Positions 36,712 through 46,008 of a stretch of DNA of 64,000 nt are shown here, one piece after another. Origin of the DNA: Desulfuromonadales bacterium (GTDB taxonomy: Bacteria > Desulfobacterota > JAENJC01); assembly GCA_919902985.1 (NCBI GenBank), contig CAKKSC010000005.1, positions 1 to 64,000 on the forward strand, in the 5' to 3' direction. The position numbers were made by a program, and so were the translations under genes. The notes below the pieces were generated by a model that saw only the letters and a program-made list of their open reading frames with translations, did no database searches and was not told the origin of the DNA. Position 1 is the stretch's first letter. The number at the start of each line of letters is the position of its first letter.

Positions 36712-37417
36712 ACGTATACAGAAGATCATGGCCCAGGGAGGGATTGCATCCCGCAGGGAGGCGGAGAGGTTGATTCTTGATGGAAGGGTGACCCTTAACG
36801 GGAAGGTAGTTGAGGAGCTTGGGACAAAGGCGGATACCGAGAAGGACTATATTAAGGTAAACGGAAGGTTGATTACAAGGCCTGAGCCAAAGACGTATAT
36901 CATGCTGTTCAAGCCGAGAGGATACGTCACGACCAGCAAAGACCCAGAGGGACGTCCTACAGTCATGGAGTTGTTGGAGAAGGTGAAGGTCAGGGTCTTC
37001 CCTGTAGGCAGACTGGATTACGACACAGAAGGGCTTATACTCTGCACCAATGATGGGGACTTGGCCCACAGGCTCCAGCACCCCAGTCATGAGATACCCA
37101 AGACCTACCTTGTAAAGGTTGACGGGGTCCCCACGCAGGATGGGATTGTAAAGTTAAGGAATGGCATAAAGCTGAAGGACGGTATGACTGCCCCTGCCAG
37201 GGTCAAGATCATAAAGAAGGCAGAGGCCAACTCCTGGCTGGAGATCATCATCCATGAAGGGAGGAACCGTCAGATAAAGAGGATGTTTGAGGCCATCGGG
37301 CACTCAGTTATCAAGCTTAAGAGGGAAGGGCTTGCATTTCTCTCGCTGGGAGACCTGAAGCCGGCTGAATACAGGCATCTGACTGCGGAAGAGATTAAAA
37401 AACTGAAAGAAATATGA
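36704..37417 (+). CDS. rluB: 23S rRNA pseudouridine synthase (RluB/RsuA family)
   Basis: 237 residues from ATG 36704, GGAGGAAG upstream inside scpB. S4 RNA-binding domain (ERIQKIMAQGGIASRREAER) then the catalytic domain with GRLDYDTEGLIL (catalytic Asp) and NRQIKRMFEAIGH. Probably modifies the 23S peptidyl-transferase region; RsuA-type specificity cannot be excluded. Confidence 0.92.
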   Translation: MLERIQKIMAQGGIASRREAERLILDGRVTLNGKVVEELGTKADTEKDYIKVNGRLITRPEPKTYIMLFKPRGYVTTSKDPEGRPTVMELLEKVKVRVFPVGRLDYDTEGLILCTNDGDLAHRLQHPSHEIPKTYLVKVDGVPTQDGIVKLRNGIKLKDGMTAPARVKIIKKAEANSWLEIIIHEGRNRQIKRMFEAIGHSVIKLKREGLAFLSLGDLKPAEYRHLTAEEIKKLKEI

Positions 37418-37500
37418 TGGGACGCAGATTTAGATGATTGACGCAGAGCTTTACCATTTATCATGCTAATCTGCGTTTATCAGCGTCCAATTTGTGGGTT
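37418..37500. repeat. Inverted repeat with GCAGATT / AATCTGC ends
   Basis: GGGACGCAGATT near 37420 pairs with AATCTGCG...CAGCGTCC near 37470-37488. It lies between rluB and the glycosylase gene. The motif ACGCAGATTACGCAGATTAC also occurs at 32339-32358. Confidence 0.6.
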
Positions 37501-37507
37501 GTTGTAA

Positions 37508-38164
37508 GTGAAGAAAAAAGACGTTTTATTAAAGGTCTACAACAGGCTTTACAAAACCTTTGGCCCCCAGCACTGGTGGCCGGGGGAAACACCTTTTGAG
37601 GTGATTGTCGGTGCCATCCTGACCCAGAACACAAACTGGGGGAATGTTGAGAAGGCGATAGCGAACCTCAAGGCAGAAGGTCTCCTTTCCCCTGAAGGCC
37701 TCAGAGGTGTAAACCACAACTACCTTGCAATGCTCATTAAACCATCCGGGTACTTCAATATAAAGGCCGGAAGGCTGAAGCATTTCATAGAGTATCTTTA
37801 CAAGAGGCACGGCGGAAGCCTGAAGAAGATGTTCTCCCTTGATATGAAGATCCTTCGGCACGAGCTCCTGGAGGTCAAGGGGATAGGACCTGAGACTGCT
37901 GACTCCATTCTCCTGTATGCCGGTGGATATCCCATGTTTGTTATTGATGCGTACACGGTCAGGATATTCCAGAGGATCGGGCTGCTTTCAGAGGATGTTA
38001 CATACCACGAGGTGCAGGATACCTTCATGGACAGCCTTTCCCACGATTCCAAGATGTTCAATGAATTTCATGCCCTTATAGTCAGGCTTGGGAAGGAGTT
38101 TTGTAGGCCAAGGCCAAGGTGCGAAGGGTGTCCGTTGAAGGGGGAAATTTGCGGTTACCAATGA
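37508..38164 (+). CDS. HhH-GPD DNA glycosylase with Fe-S loop (EndoIII/MagIII-like)
   Basis: 218 residues, GTG start. Early QHWWPGETPFEVIVGAILTQ and hairpin VKGIGPETADSILLYAGG, catalytic Asp in FVIDAYTVRIF, and a four-cysteine cluster loop (FCRPRPRCEGCPLKGEICGY). The residue where endonuclease III has its catalytic Lys is Glu here (GPETAD), as in monofunctional glycosylases such as 3-methyladenine glycosylase MagIII. So base removal without strand cleavage is likely. Confidence 0.88.
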   Translation: MKKKDVLLKVYNRLYKTFGPQHWWPGETPFEVIVGAILTQNTNWGNVEKAIANLKAEGLLSPEGLRGVNHNYLAMLIKPSGYFNIKAGRLKHFIEYLYKRHGGSLKKMFSLDMKILRHELLEVKGIGPETADSILLYAGGYPMFVIDAYTVRIFQRIGLLSEDVTYHEVQDTFMDSLSHDSKMFNEFHALIVRLGKEFCRPRPRCEGCPLKGEICGYQ

Positions 38165-38246
38165 AGGCTTTTTAACTACTTCGCACTGATGCGCCTTTTT
38201 GTCGGGGACCTGCCGGGGCCTCATCTCACTGCTTTTACTTTCCTTG

Positions 38247-38537
38247 CTATTCCTTTATTCCCAATTCCTGCGCGATCCTTTTTATGAGAGGGAGGCTGTC
38301 TTTAAGGATGTTCATGGCCTTATGCCCATTAGTTTGAACGCCCTTTGCGAACTCTTCCGCAGTCTTGTATTTTTCCACAAGAGACTCGGGAGCAGGTGCT
38401 GTCTTGCCGTCATGGCATGATGCGCACTTATGCAACCAAAGCTTGCGCTCTGAGGCAAATGTATCCCCGCCTGAGAGAAACACGACAGCCCCTGACAGTA
38501 AAACTGGAATCATCAACATCTTTATTTTCATTTTCAC
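38247..38537 (-). CDS. Small periplasmic c-type cytochrome
   Basis: 96 residues. Signal peptide (MIPVLLSGAVVFLSGGDTFA), one haem motif CASCHDG, and a possible Met ligand in NGHKAMNIL. A class I-like monohaem electron carrier. Single gene, convergent with the glycosylase gene. Confidence 0.88.
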   Translation of the reverse strand: MKMKIKMLMIPVLLSGAVVFLSGGDTFASERKLWLHKCASCHDGKTAPAPESLVEKYKTAEEFAKGVQTNGHKAMNILKDSLPLIKRIAQELGIKE

Positions 38538-38635
38538 CTCCGTGCAGCCAGTATAGCAGAATGCAAACTTTTAATCATAATAATATGGAGGGAGTAATAA
38601 GTCCACATGTCGAACTTTACTCCAGTCATCATATA

Positions 38636-39601
38636 TCAGCCAACATATTGATACGCCATCCTCTTCAATCTCTCAATCCTCTTTTCCATCGGCGGATGTG
38701 TAGACAGGGCATCGGCCAGGAAGCCCTCTTTATTATCAATCTTCCGATGAATCGGGTCGCTTATAAAGAGATGGGCAGTTCCACGGTGGGCATTTTTGAG
38801 AGGGGAGGTTGCCTGTGATATCTTTTCAAGGGCAGAAGCAAGTCCCAATGGGTTTCTTGTCAGTTCCGCAGCAGTTGAGTCCGCCAGATATTCCCTGTAC
38901 CGTGATACTGCAAGGGCCATGAGCCTTGAAATTATGGGCGCAAGAATTATAAGGATCAGGAAGAGGATCAGGACAGCCACGTTTCCACCCTTGTTCCTTC
39001 CTCTTCTATTGCGGGAGCCTATGACACCGCCGTAGCGCATTGTCCTTCTTGCCCAGTCGGAAAGGAGTACTATGGTTCCGAGAAGTACCGTGACAACCAT
39101 CATCAGCCTAATATCGTAATTCTTTATGTGACCCATCTCATGGGCCACTACCCCCTGAAGTTCCTCACGGTTCATGGTTGTAAGGAGACCCTGGGTTACT
39201 CCTATCAGGGCATGTTCAGGGTCGCGTCCAGTTGCAAAGGCGTTTGGGGCAGGGTCCATGATTACATAAGTCTCTGGCATAGGAAGGCCCGACGCAATGG
39301 CCATCTCAGTGACAACATTACGGAGTTTCTTGTGATCGGGATCGTTGAAATCAAGGGGAATTGCCCTGAGAGATGCTAGGATAAGGGAATCGCCTTTGTA
39401 AAAGGAAAATAGGCCGTTGGCTGACGAAAAGGTTAGTGCAAGGGATGTGGCTATAGGAATACCGCTTTCGAAGCCGAGATAAAGGACATCCACACCAAGG
39501 CCGAGAAATGTGATGAGGAGAATGAATCCGGCTATCAGCCAGGCAGTGGCCCTTCTGTTGCTTCTCTGCTGAGTATAGAGGTCGGTCATATTTGCGGCCA
39601 T
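38636..39601 (-). CDS. htpX: HtpX-like M48 membrane metalloprotease
   Basis: 321 residues. Zinc motif VAHEMGHIKN, the third ligand Glu in REYLADSTAAELTRNP, and four membrane helices. It degrades misfolded membrane proteins. The C-terminus THPPMEKRIERLKRM is standard. Divergent from the YkgJ-type gene. Confidence 0.94.
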   Translation of the reverse strand: MAANMTDLYTQQRSNRRATAWLIAGFILLITFLGLGVDVLYLGFESGIPIATSLALTFSSANGLFSFYKGDSLILASLRAIPLDFNDPDHKKLRNVVTEMAIASGLPMPETYVIMDPAPNAFATGRDPEHALIGVTQGLLTTMNREELQGVVAHEMGHIKNYDIRLMMVVTVLLGTIVLLSDWARRTMRYGGVIGSRNRRGRNKGGNVAVLILFLILIILAPIISRLMALAVSRYREYLADSTAAELTRNPLGLASALEKISQATSPLKNAHRGTAHLFISDPIHRKIDNKEGFLADALSTHPPMEKRIERLKRMAYQYVG

Positions 39602-39729
39602 AAAAATTAATTTAAAGTTATCTTTTCTTCAATGTATTATATTATAAGGGGGGAACAAAATGAAGATGAAACACCTTACGTACGGTTTTTTTTGGAGGGA
39701 TTGGTCTCGCCGCTCTAAAAGGGATGATC

Positions 39730-40008
39730 ATGGAAATATCAGATAAAGATTGTATTGCATGCGGTGCATGCTGCATGTGGAATCCTCCGTCTCTGCATGG
39801 TTGCGATGCTGAAATCCCGGTAAGGGATAAAATTCTGGATGAAGACGAGAATGGGTCTCCCATTTTCATCATGCGTTATAACGATGGCAAGTGTCCATAT
39901 CTTTCAAAGGGTGGATGCCGGATTTACGATGACAGACCGGATGCTTGCAGGATATTCCTAAGAGGAGGAACTACATGCAAAAGGCTGTATAAGATTGCGC
40001 CTGCATAA
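39730..40008 (+). CDS. YkgJ-family cysteine-cluster protein
   Basis: 92 residues from ATG 39730. Eight or so cysteines in CIACGACC, GCDAE, KCPYL, GCRIYDDRPDACRIF, the Zn/Fe-S-binding pattern of YkgJ (UPF0153). Odd: an earlier ATG at 39660 has a much stronger GGGGGG-type ribosome site. From it the frame reads MKMKHLTYGFF and breaks at a run of eight T; with seven T it would continue GGIGLAALKGM straight into this protein. Confidence 0.82.
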   Translation: MEISDKDCIACGACCMWNPPSLHGCDAEIPVRDKILDEDENGSPIFIMRYNDGKCPYLSKGGCRIYDDRPDACRIFLRGGTTCKRLYKIAPA

Positions 40009-40088
40009 ACCCTCCCAGCCTCTACCCGTCTGGGTATAAACCCTATACCTTAATGGGAGGATAGAAGCAGTTCCCAAATTTTATGCAA

Positions 40089-40649
40089 TTACTTCTTCAT
40101 GCTCAGGTCAATCTTCGGGACCTCTCTAACCGCCTCTTCAATCAGGAAGTATTCTGCCTTCCCGAATTTGAAGAACCCTGCGATGACGTTGGAAGGGAAG
40201 ACCTCCTGTTTCGTGTTGAACTGGGCAACGAGGTCGTTGTAAAACTGCCGGGCAAAGCCGATCCTGTTCTCGGTTGAGGTCAGCTCTTCCTGGAGCTGAA
40301 GGATGTTCTCATTGGCCTTTAGCTGGGGGTAGTTTTCAACGACCGCAAAGAGTCTGCCAAGGGCCTGTGTAAGCATGTTCTCTGCGCCTGCCTTTTCCGC
40401 GATGCTTGATGCCCCCATCGCCTTTCCCCGTGCCTCCATAACCTTTTCAAGGGTCTCCCTCTCAAACTCCATTGCCCCCTTTACAGTGTTGACCAGGTTG
40501 GGAATGAGATCATATCTCCGCTTCAACTGGACGTCTATCTGTTTCCATCCGTTCTGGACCTGGTTCTTCAGTGTCACAAGGCCATTGTACATGGCTATGA
40601 CCCATATAACGAGGACTGCGACTATAAGCAAAAGGATTATTCCGGGCAT
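40089..40649 (-). CDS. LemA-family membrane protein
   Basis: 186 residues. One N-terminal helix (IILLLIVAVLVIWVIAMYNG) then the conserved VQNGWKQIDVQLKRRYDLIPN and helical bundle. LemA proteins are membrane-anchored, role poorly known, often beside HtpX, as here (with YkgJ between). Confidence 0.94.
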   Translation of the reverse strand: MPGIILLLIVAVLVIWVIAMYNGLVTLKNQVQNGWKQIDVQLKRRYDLIPNLVNTVKGAMEFERETLEKVMEARGKAMGASSIAEKAGAENMLTQALGRLFAVVENYPQLKANENILQLQEELTSTENRIGFARQFYNDLVAQFNTKQEVFPSNVIAGFFKFGKAEYFLIEEAVREVPKIDLSMKK

Positions 40650-40736
40650 GTATTCCTCCTTGTCTTTCAGGATATGGTGCAGCAGGCAGTTTTGTTTTGC
40701 AGAGTATAGCCAGCATGAGATTCCTTGTCAATCGGC

Positions 40737-43262
40737 TTAGAAGACATTCCCTATTGTAAAATGCCATTCCCAGGCGCTTTCACCAGGCTTCTGGTCGAGC
40801 TTCCACCCTATATCGAAGCTCAGAGGCCCTATGGGGGTCATGTATCTGATGCCCGCGCCTGCGGATGACCTGAGGTCATTGATATCTACAGATTCAATCT
40901 TTCTAAGCCAGGCATTACCTGCATCCGCAAATATCAATCCACCAAAGCTCCTGTATATGGGGAACCTCACTTCCGTATTTAGGTTGAGATAAGAATCTCC
41001 GCCTGTTGAGCTTCCATCGGCTCCCTTTGGCCCTATGGAATCCAGCTCAAATCCTCTTACAGTGGTCCTTCCTCCCAAAAAGAACCGCTTGGATATGGGG
41101 ATGTCCGCTGTCTTTCCGTATGCGTCCGCCCACCCGCCTCTGGCCGAGAGGCCCCAAACTATCCTTTTTGAAAAAGGTATGTACCAGCTGCTTTGAAGGA
41201 TATACCTGACAAACTCGACTTCAGAACCTGTAGCAATACCTGAGGAGTAGTCAAGCTTAAAGGAGTTTACTGACCCTGTCCTCGGGTTAAAGAGGTTGTC
41301 CCTGGAGTCCCTTATGATTATAGGGCTTATAGTCCCTATCTTTAAAGTCCCGGAGTCTTCAGTGGCGACTATTGCTCCCTGGTCTACATCAAAGAGCCTG
41401 CTTATCTCGTACTCATACTGGAGAGAGGCTTTTACGAAATCACTGAGGTCTTTGTCAAGACCTGCAATGGCGGCATATTTTTCAAGGGAATAGCTCGTCC
41501 TCCTCATTGTCTGATCCACTAGGCTGAATCTCCCGTCCACTGGCAGGTCAAGGAGCCATGGCTTCTTGATCCCGAGGAGGTAGGTGTTTTCGAGCGAGCT
41601 TATGTCTCCGCGCAACCTGGCGCTGGCTCCGGTGCCAAAGAGGTTCCGGTGAGAGAGCTCTGCAAAACCCCGGAATCTTTCTTCCGTTCCATACCCAGCG
41701 CCGAACTCAATGGCCCCTGCCTTCCTCTCCTTTACTGAAAGGAGGAGGTCCTTTTCCTCCTCAACTACACCCTCTTCCACAGGGACAATCCGCACGCTGC
41801 CGAGGTATCCGAGGCGAGAGACCCTCTGCTGGCTCTTAAACACCAGTTCCGGGTTATATGGATCTCCTTGCTTTATCAGGAGCTCCCTCCTGACAACCTT
41901 CTCATCAGTAAAATCGTTCCCCTGGATGACAATCTTCCCAATCCTGACAGGGACTCCCTCGGTTATGGTATATTTAAGAACAATACCGCTTTTATCTTCT
42001 GTAAAATCTTTTTTATAAGAAACCCTCGCGTAAATATACCCTTTTTGAAAATAGAGGGACGTGATCCTCAAGACCTCATCTTCGGCTACCCACGGGTCAA
42101 AATGGGCACCGATCTTCAGGCCCGATTCCCGGAGAAGCTCATCATTCGTGAACAGGATGTTCCCCTTAATCTCCAGGCCGTTGATTATCGTCTGCTTCCC
42201 CTCAATGATTACCAGCTCTATGCTGACCCGTGTGCCGTCTTCATTGGCTGTTACAACCTTCTCCGCAACCCTTGCTGATAGATAACCACTCTTTTTGTAA
42301 AGAAACTCTATTGCATCCATATCCTCGGCCAGGGTATCCTCGGAGAAGCTCCTCCCGGTGAGCATCTGCTTCCTGAGGACCTTTGAACTTATGGCGCTGT
42401 TCCCTTTAAAGGTTATCTTTTCAACCTTTACCTTTTTACCGAGCGGTTCTCCTTCTTCGATATTGACTGCAACCTCTATCTCATTCATTTCAGGCAGGTA
42501 TCTGGACTGAAAATCTGTCCTTGCCCCAGAATATCCACTCTTCCTGAAAAATCTCTCCAGGCCCTTGACTGCTGTAAGGATTTTCTCCTCTTCATAGAAT
42601 CCCCCAACTTTAAGGGCCAGCCTTTTCAATATCTGTTGGTCGGGAAACGCCTTGTCCCCTGCAAGAACGATACTGGAGACACGGGCGCGTTCACCCTCCT
42701 GTATTATGTATTCAATATCCACATCCTTTTTATCCGGCGGCCTTTGGAGCCTGAAATTGACCTCACACCGATAATAACCTTTCTTGCGGTAGAACTCCTT
42801 TATGGCGAGGGCCTGCTTTTCAACTGCCTTAAGGTTAAGCTCATCCCATTCCTCGATTATCAATACTTCATTCAGACGGCGGTTGGAGATTCCCCTGTTC
42901 CCTGAAATATAGACCTTCCCTACCCGTTCTTTCAGCGTAAAGATGAATGAAAGGGATATATTCCCGCCGGTTTCAGCAGCATCCACGGAGATGTCTGAAA
43001 ATCTTCCCTTCATATACAGGAGCTTGATCCCTTTACTTAATCCCTTCCTTGAGTAAGGGGCCCCTTCTTTTATGTCTATAATAGACTTGAGCTCAGTCAG
43101 GGATATGGCATCTTTGGGTATGATTACTATCCGCGACACGACCCCTCTGCCCTCTTTTTCTGCTGCACTGGATCCAACCGGAAAGGAGAAAGCAGCGATA
43201 ACAGCAAGGATGACAAGACCCGATAATCGCCTACCCGTATGTGGGAACAAAATTCTTGACAT
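40737..43262 (-). CDS. bamA: Outer-membrane protein assembly factor BamA
   Basis: 841 residues from ATG 43262, chosen because it begins a signal peptide (LVILAVIAAFSFPVGSSAA) and because longer frames run antisense into rpsT. I count six POTRA-like units starting near GVVSRIVIIP, VGKVYISGN, VSSIVLAGD, VEKITFKGN, INGLEIKGN and IGKIVIQGN, one more than E. coli BamA. The beta-barrel follows with GGRTTVRGFELDSIGP (VRGF lid motif) and the terminal Phe of IGNVF. It folds and inserts outer-membrane proteins. Divergent from rpsT, 58 bp apart. Confidence 0.92.
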   Translation of the reverse strand: MSRILFPHTGRRLSGLVILAVIAAFSFPVGSSAAEKEGRGVVSRIVIIPKDAISLTELKSIIDIKEGAPYSRKGLSKGIKLLYMKGRFSDISVDAAETGGNISLSFIFTLKERVGKVYISGNRGISNRRLNEVLIIEEWDELNLKAVEKQALAIKEFYRKKGYYRCEVNFRLQRPPDKKDVDIEYIIQEGERARVSSIVLAGDKAFPDQQILKRLALKVGGFYEEEKILTAVKGLERFFRKSGYSGARTDFQSRYLPEMNEIEVAVNIEEGEPLGKKVKVEKITFKGNSAISSKVLRKQMLTGRSFSEDTLAEDMDAIEFLYKKSGYLSARVAEKVVTANEDGTRVSIELVIIEGKQTIINGLEIKGNILFTNDELLRESGLKIGAHFDPWVAEDEVLRITSLYFQKGYIYARVSYKKDFTEDKSGIVLKYTITEGVPVRIGKIVIQGNDFTDEKVVRRELLIKQGDPYNPELVFKSQQRVSRLGYLGSVRIVPVEEGVVEEEKDLLLSVKERKAGAIEFGAGYGTEERFRGFAELSHRNLFGTGASARLRGDISSLENTYLLGIKKPWLLDLPVDGRFSLVDQTMRRTSYSLEKYAAIAGLDKDLSDFVKASLQYEYEISRLFDVDQGAIVATEDSGTLKIGTISPIIIRDSRDNLFNPRTGSVNSFKLDYSSGIATGSEVEFVRYILQSSWYIPFSKRIVWGLSARGGWADAYGKTADIPISKRFFLGGRTTVRGFELDSIGPKGADGSSTGGDSYLNLNTEVRFPIYRSFGGLIFADAGNAWLRKIESVDINDLRSSAGAGIRYMTPIGPLSFDIGWKLDQKPGESAWEWHFTIGNVF

Positions 43263-43320
43263 GATTTTTTTTATCCTGTATTCTACTTTATCAAATTTAC
43301 AAATAAAAGGGGGTACATCT

Positions 43321-43590
43321 TTGGCTAACCACAAATCAGCAATCAAAAGGCACAAACAGAGTGAAACCAGAAGGCAGAAGAATGCAAGCTGCAACTCAGC
43401 ACTGAAGACACTTGTAAAAAAGGTAAAGATGGCCATAGAAAGCAAGAACCGCGAAGGAGCCCAGGACGCTCTCAAAAAGGCGATACCTGCAATGGACAAG
43501 GCGGCTTCTAAACATGTGATACACAGGAATGCGGCTGCCAGAAAGATCTCCCGTCTTGCCAGACAGGTCAACAGCCTCAGGGTTTCTTAA
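43321..43590 (+). CDS. rpsT: 30S ribosomal protein S20
   Basis: 89 residues from TTG at 43321 with AAAGGGGG 7 bp upstream. The start (M)ANHKSAIKRHKQSETRRQKN is diagnostic. A UUG start for rpsT is also used in E. coli. It binds 16S rRNA early in assembly. Its 3' end overlaps the convergent holA end by 14 bp. Confidence 0.96.
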   Translation: MANHKSAIKRHKQSETRRQKNASCNSALKTLVKKVKMAIESKNREGAQDALKKAIPAMDKAASKHVIHRNAAARKISRLARQVNSLRVS

Positions 43591-44575
43591 CTCCTTCCCT
43601 TCCCCTTGCAAGGGTTATAAAAAGTTGTTCAAGCACCAGCCTGTCAGTTAATCTGCCGGATTTGAGAGAGGAATCGGCTTCAAGAAGTCGGGGAAATGCC
43701 TCTCTCAAATCCTCCATAGAAAACCTCTTTACCTGACCCATAATCCCCTTCAATACAAAAGGATGTATCCCTGCCTCTTTTGCCATTGCATCACCCTTAA
43801 CACCTGCATCAATAAGCTCTTTTACCTTCCATACAAGTCTGAGGTGCCTGGTTACCATGTAAAGGATATATACTCCATTCTCACCGTTATCCAGGAGGTC
43901 TCCGAGCGCCCTTACAGCCTTCCCTGCGTCCTTTCCTCCAACTGCGTCGGTAAGGTCGAATATAGATTTAAGCTTGCTCTTAGTAGAAACTGCCTCCACA
44001 TCCTGTACAGTGATCTCCTTTCTGTCTCCAGAATACAACGCCACCTTTTCCAGTTCGTTCTTAAGCCTCAGGAGGTCTGAACCTATCGCCTCTACAAGAT
44101 ACTGGGCCGCATCAGGTGCAATCTTCTTTCCCCTTGACTCGGCCTCTTTCCTTATCCACTGCGGGAGCATGTTCTCATATATGGGGGCAAACTGGATTGT
44201 GGAGCCTTTTAATCCCTGAAAGAACCCCTTCCTCATGTCGGCTTTCTCGGCTATAAGGACCAGGCATGTATATGGTGACGGGTCTTTCAGATACCTGCCA
44301 AGCTTCTCAAGTTCTGCGGCTGAAAATTTGTCTATGTCCTTGACAACCACAAGCCTTCTCTTAGCCATCATAGGCATGGACTGGGCCACTTCAATTACGG
44401 TCTCAGCAGTTGCATCTAAGCCTTGAAATAGGTTGTAGTTAAAGCATCTGGTTGCAGGCTCCACAACAAGGACCTCGACCTTTTTCAAGGCCTCTTCCAT
44501 CAGGAGCTTTTCGCTCCCGCAGAAGAAGTAAATTGGGAGGATGTTCCCTTTTTCTAATTCTTTAAGGAGGTCCAT
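43577..44575 (-). CDS. holA: DNA polymerase III delta subunit
   Basis: 332 residues. IYFFCGSEKLLMEEALKKVE start, AAA+-like fold without a working P-loop, C-terminal collar domain (HPFVLKGIMGQVKRF, LLEADSSLKSG). It opens the beta clamp in the loader. Adjacent to lptE with no gap, as in most Gram-negatives. Confidence 0.93.
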   Translation of the reverse strand: MDLLKELEKGNILPIYFFCGSEKLLMEEALKKVEVLVVEPATRCFNYNLFQGLDATAETVIEVAQSMPMMAKRRLVVVKDIDKFSAAELEKLGRYLKDPSPYTCLVLIAEKADMRKGFFQGLKGSTIQFAPIYENMLPQWIRKEAESRGKKIAPDAAQYLVEAIGSDLLRLKNELEKVALYSGDRKEITVQDVEAVSTKSKLKSIFDLTDAVGGKDAGKAVRALGDLLDNGENGVYILYMVTRHLRLVWKVKELIDAGVKGDAMAKEAGIHPFVLKGIMGQVKRFSMEDLREAFPRLLEADSSLKSGRLTDRLVLEQLFITLARGREGVKKP

Positions 44576-45103
44576 CTAAAACCCTTCCAGTATATTGCTG
44601 TACAACTGCCTCGCAACATCAACTGCTATCTTCCTGACTGCCGCATCCCTGTTGGCCTCTGCTATTGCCACATCAGGGTCGCTCTTGTACTCTGAGAAGT
44701 ATGATATGTTCTTATCTTTCCATATCACGCTTTCGTCAGCCTTCTTAGTCAGGGATACCTCAAGCCTCACCGTAACTCTGTATTCCTGGATAACGTCCCC
44801 GCCTTTATAAGAGATGGGTGTGTTCTCGAAAGAGGTTATAATCCCTTTTACAACGGCATCAGCATCACTTTCTCCCACCACCTCAACCTTTTTACCCTTT
44901 GCAAACTCATCCAGCAGGGCGTTTGTAAACTGGTTCTCTATATCAGGCCTCAGGGTCTTGTTGGAAAACTGCGGTATTGCAATCTTCTTCACATCAGGCG
45001 GAAGGGAGCTGACAGTCCCGGCCAGGTGGTATCCGCAGGCGGGGAGAGTTAAGGCGCATATGAGGGCAATAAATCGAAAACCCTTTATAAAATTGTTATT
45101 CAT
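44576..45103 (-). CDS. lptE: LPS-assembly lipoprotein LptE
   Basis: 175 residues. Lipobox LPAC-G near residue 23, then GYHLAGTVSSLPPDVKKIAI and PQFSNKTLRPDIENQFT typical of LptE. It plugs the LptD barrel that exports LPS. leuS normally lies directly upstream; here about 4.8 kb of accessory genes separate them. Confidence 0.93.
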   Translation of the reverse strand: MNNNFIKGFRFIALICALTLPACGYHLAGTVSSLPPDVKKIAIPQFSNKTLRPDIENQFTNALLDEFAKGKKVEVVGESDADAVVKGIITSFENTPISYKGGDVIQEYRVTVRLEVSLTKKADESVIWKDKNISYFSEYKSDPDVAIAEANRDAAVRKIAVDVARQLYSNILEGF

Positions 45104-45168
45104 AGTTTCATAATCCTTGACTGAGCCAACAGATTTGAAGCCTGTTTCACCTATTCAACTCATGTTTT

Positions 45169-45185
45169 GGTGGGTCCAGCCCACC
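45169..45185. repeat. GGTGGG...CCCACC palindrome
   Basis: GGTGGG TCCAG CCCACC followed by CCAC; at the lptE-side edge of the accessory block. Confidence 0.75.
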
Positions 45186-45219
45186 CCACTTTACTTACCA
45201 AGTGGAGAGAGGGAGATCG

Positions 45220-45693
45220 TCATAACAACCCGTCCAGCCTGTCCATTGGTGAAAAATAGCCAAATCCGATGAACCCTCTCAAAATCTCATTTCCTTGCTC
45301 AAGGCTAATATTACCTCCTCTAATCAATTCAAGAAGAACTCCAACGCTGCCGGAAAGTCTTATCCCTTCACGCTGAGCTATTTTCCTTACAGCCATATCA
45401 TCGCTCAGAAATCCGTACCCTCTATGCATCGCAATAGCAAGGCAAGAAGCCTCGCCAACTCCTAATTTCTTAGACAGGTTTTCAAAAAGTTGTCTTTCTT
45501 TTTCTCCTTCAAAATTCAGCCTTCTTATCCACCCCAATTCAATGTTTATGAAAAACCCCTCTTTTACGCCTTTTTCAAATTCCCGGAACACATGGCTTGT
45601 TGTTGCCCCTCTGTCGCCGCAATACTCTTCAAGGAGTTGCAATTCACCCACCAGTGCGAAATTAGATAAAACAGTGTTGTCCAGCAATATCAT
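45220..45693 (-). CDS. PIN-like toxin, DUF3368 family
   Basis: 157 residues. LLDNTVLSNFALVGELQLLE start, GVGEASCLAIAMHRG and FLSDDMAVRKIAQ match DUF3368 nucleases, PIN-domain relatives. Overlaps the UPF0175 gene by 4 bp, the standard pairing. Confidence 0.88.
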   Translation of the reverse strand: MILLDNTVLSNFALVGELQLLEEYCGDRGATTSHVFREFEKGVKEGFFINIELGWIRRLNFEGEKERQLFENLSKKLGVGEASCLAIAMHRGYGFLSDDMAVRKIAQREGIRLSGSVGVLLELIRGGNISLEQGNEILRGFIGFGYFSPMDRLDGLL

Positions 45694-45989
45694 CTTGAGC
45701 GCTCTCTGATTTCCCTTGCCGCAAATCCTTCCGCAAGCATCTCCTCCTTTGACTCAACGCCGATCTTCACAGGAATGCCCTTTGACAAAAACATCTCCCG
45801 AAGTTTCACTGGATGGACACCCATCAACTCGGCGGTCTTGCCAAAATTAATGTCCCCGTCAATGTAGGCGCCTATTATCACCTTCTCCTTTAAAGAAGTC
45901 TCCTTCTCAAAAAGCTCATTAATTGCATTATCAACAATATCCGGCTCTATCTCATGAAGTCTTTCAAGCTGTGCAAGCTGCCACATCAT
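45690..45989 (-). CDS. UPF0175-family antitoxin
   Basis: 99 residues. NFGKTAELMGVHPVKLREML-like segment (helix-turn-helix) is the UPF0175 core. First gene of the pair with the DUF3368 toxin. Start ATG 45989 preceded by AGGAGG. Confidence 0.87.
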   Translation of the reverse strand: MMWQLAQLERLHEIEPDIVDNAINELFEKETSLKEKVIIGAYIDGDINFGKTAELMGVHPVKLREMFLSKGIPVKIGVESKEEMLAEGFAAREIRERSR

Positions 45990-46008
45990 AACAACACCTC
46001 CTTAATTT

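Noticed and set aside
43072-43320. Long N-terminal extension of rpsT
   Set aside because: S20 starts at the TTG at 43321 with a strong ribosome site; the rest is antisense to bamA.
43263-43571. N-terminal extension of BamA to 43571
   Set aside because: It would run antisense through rpsT, and the signal peptide starts at the ATG at 43262.
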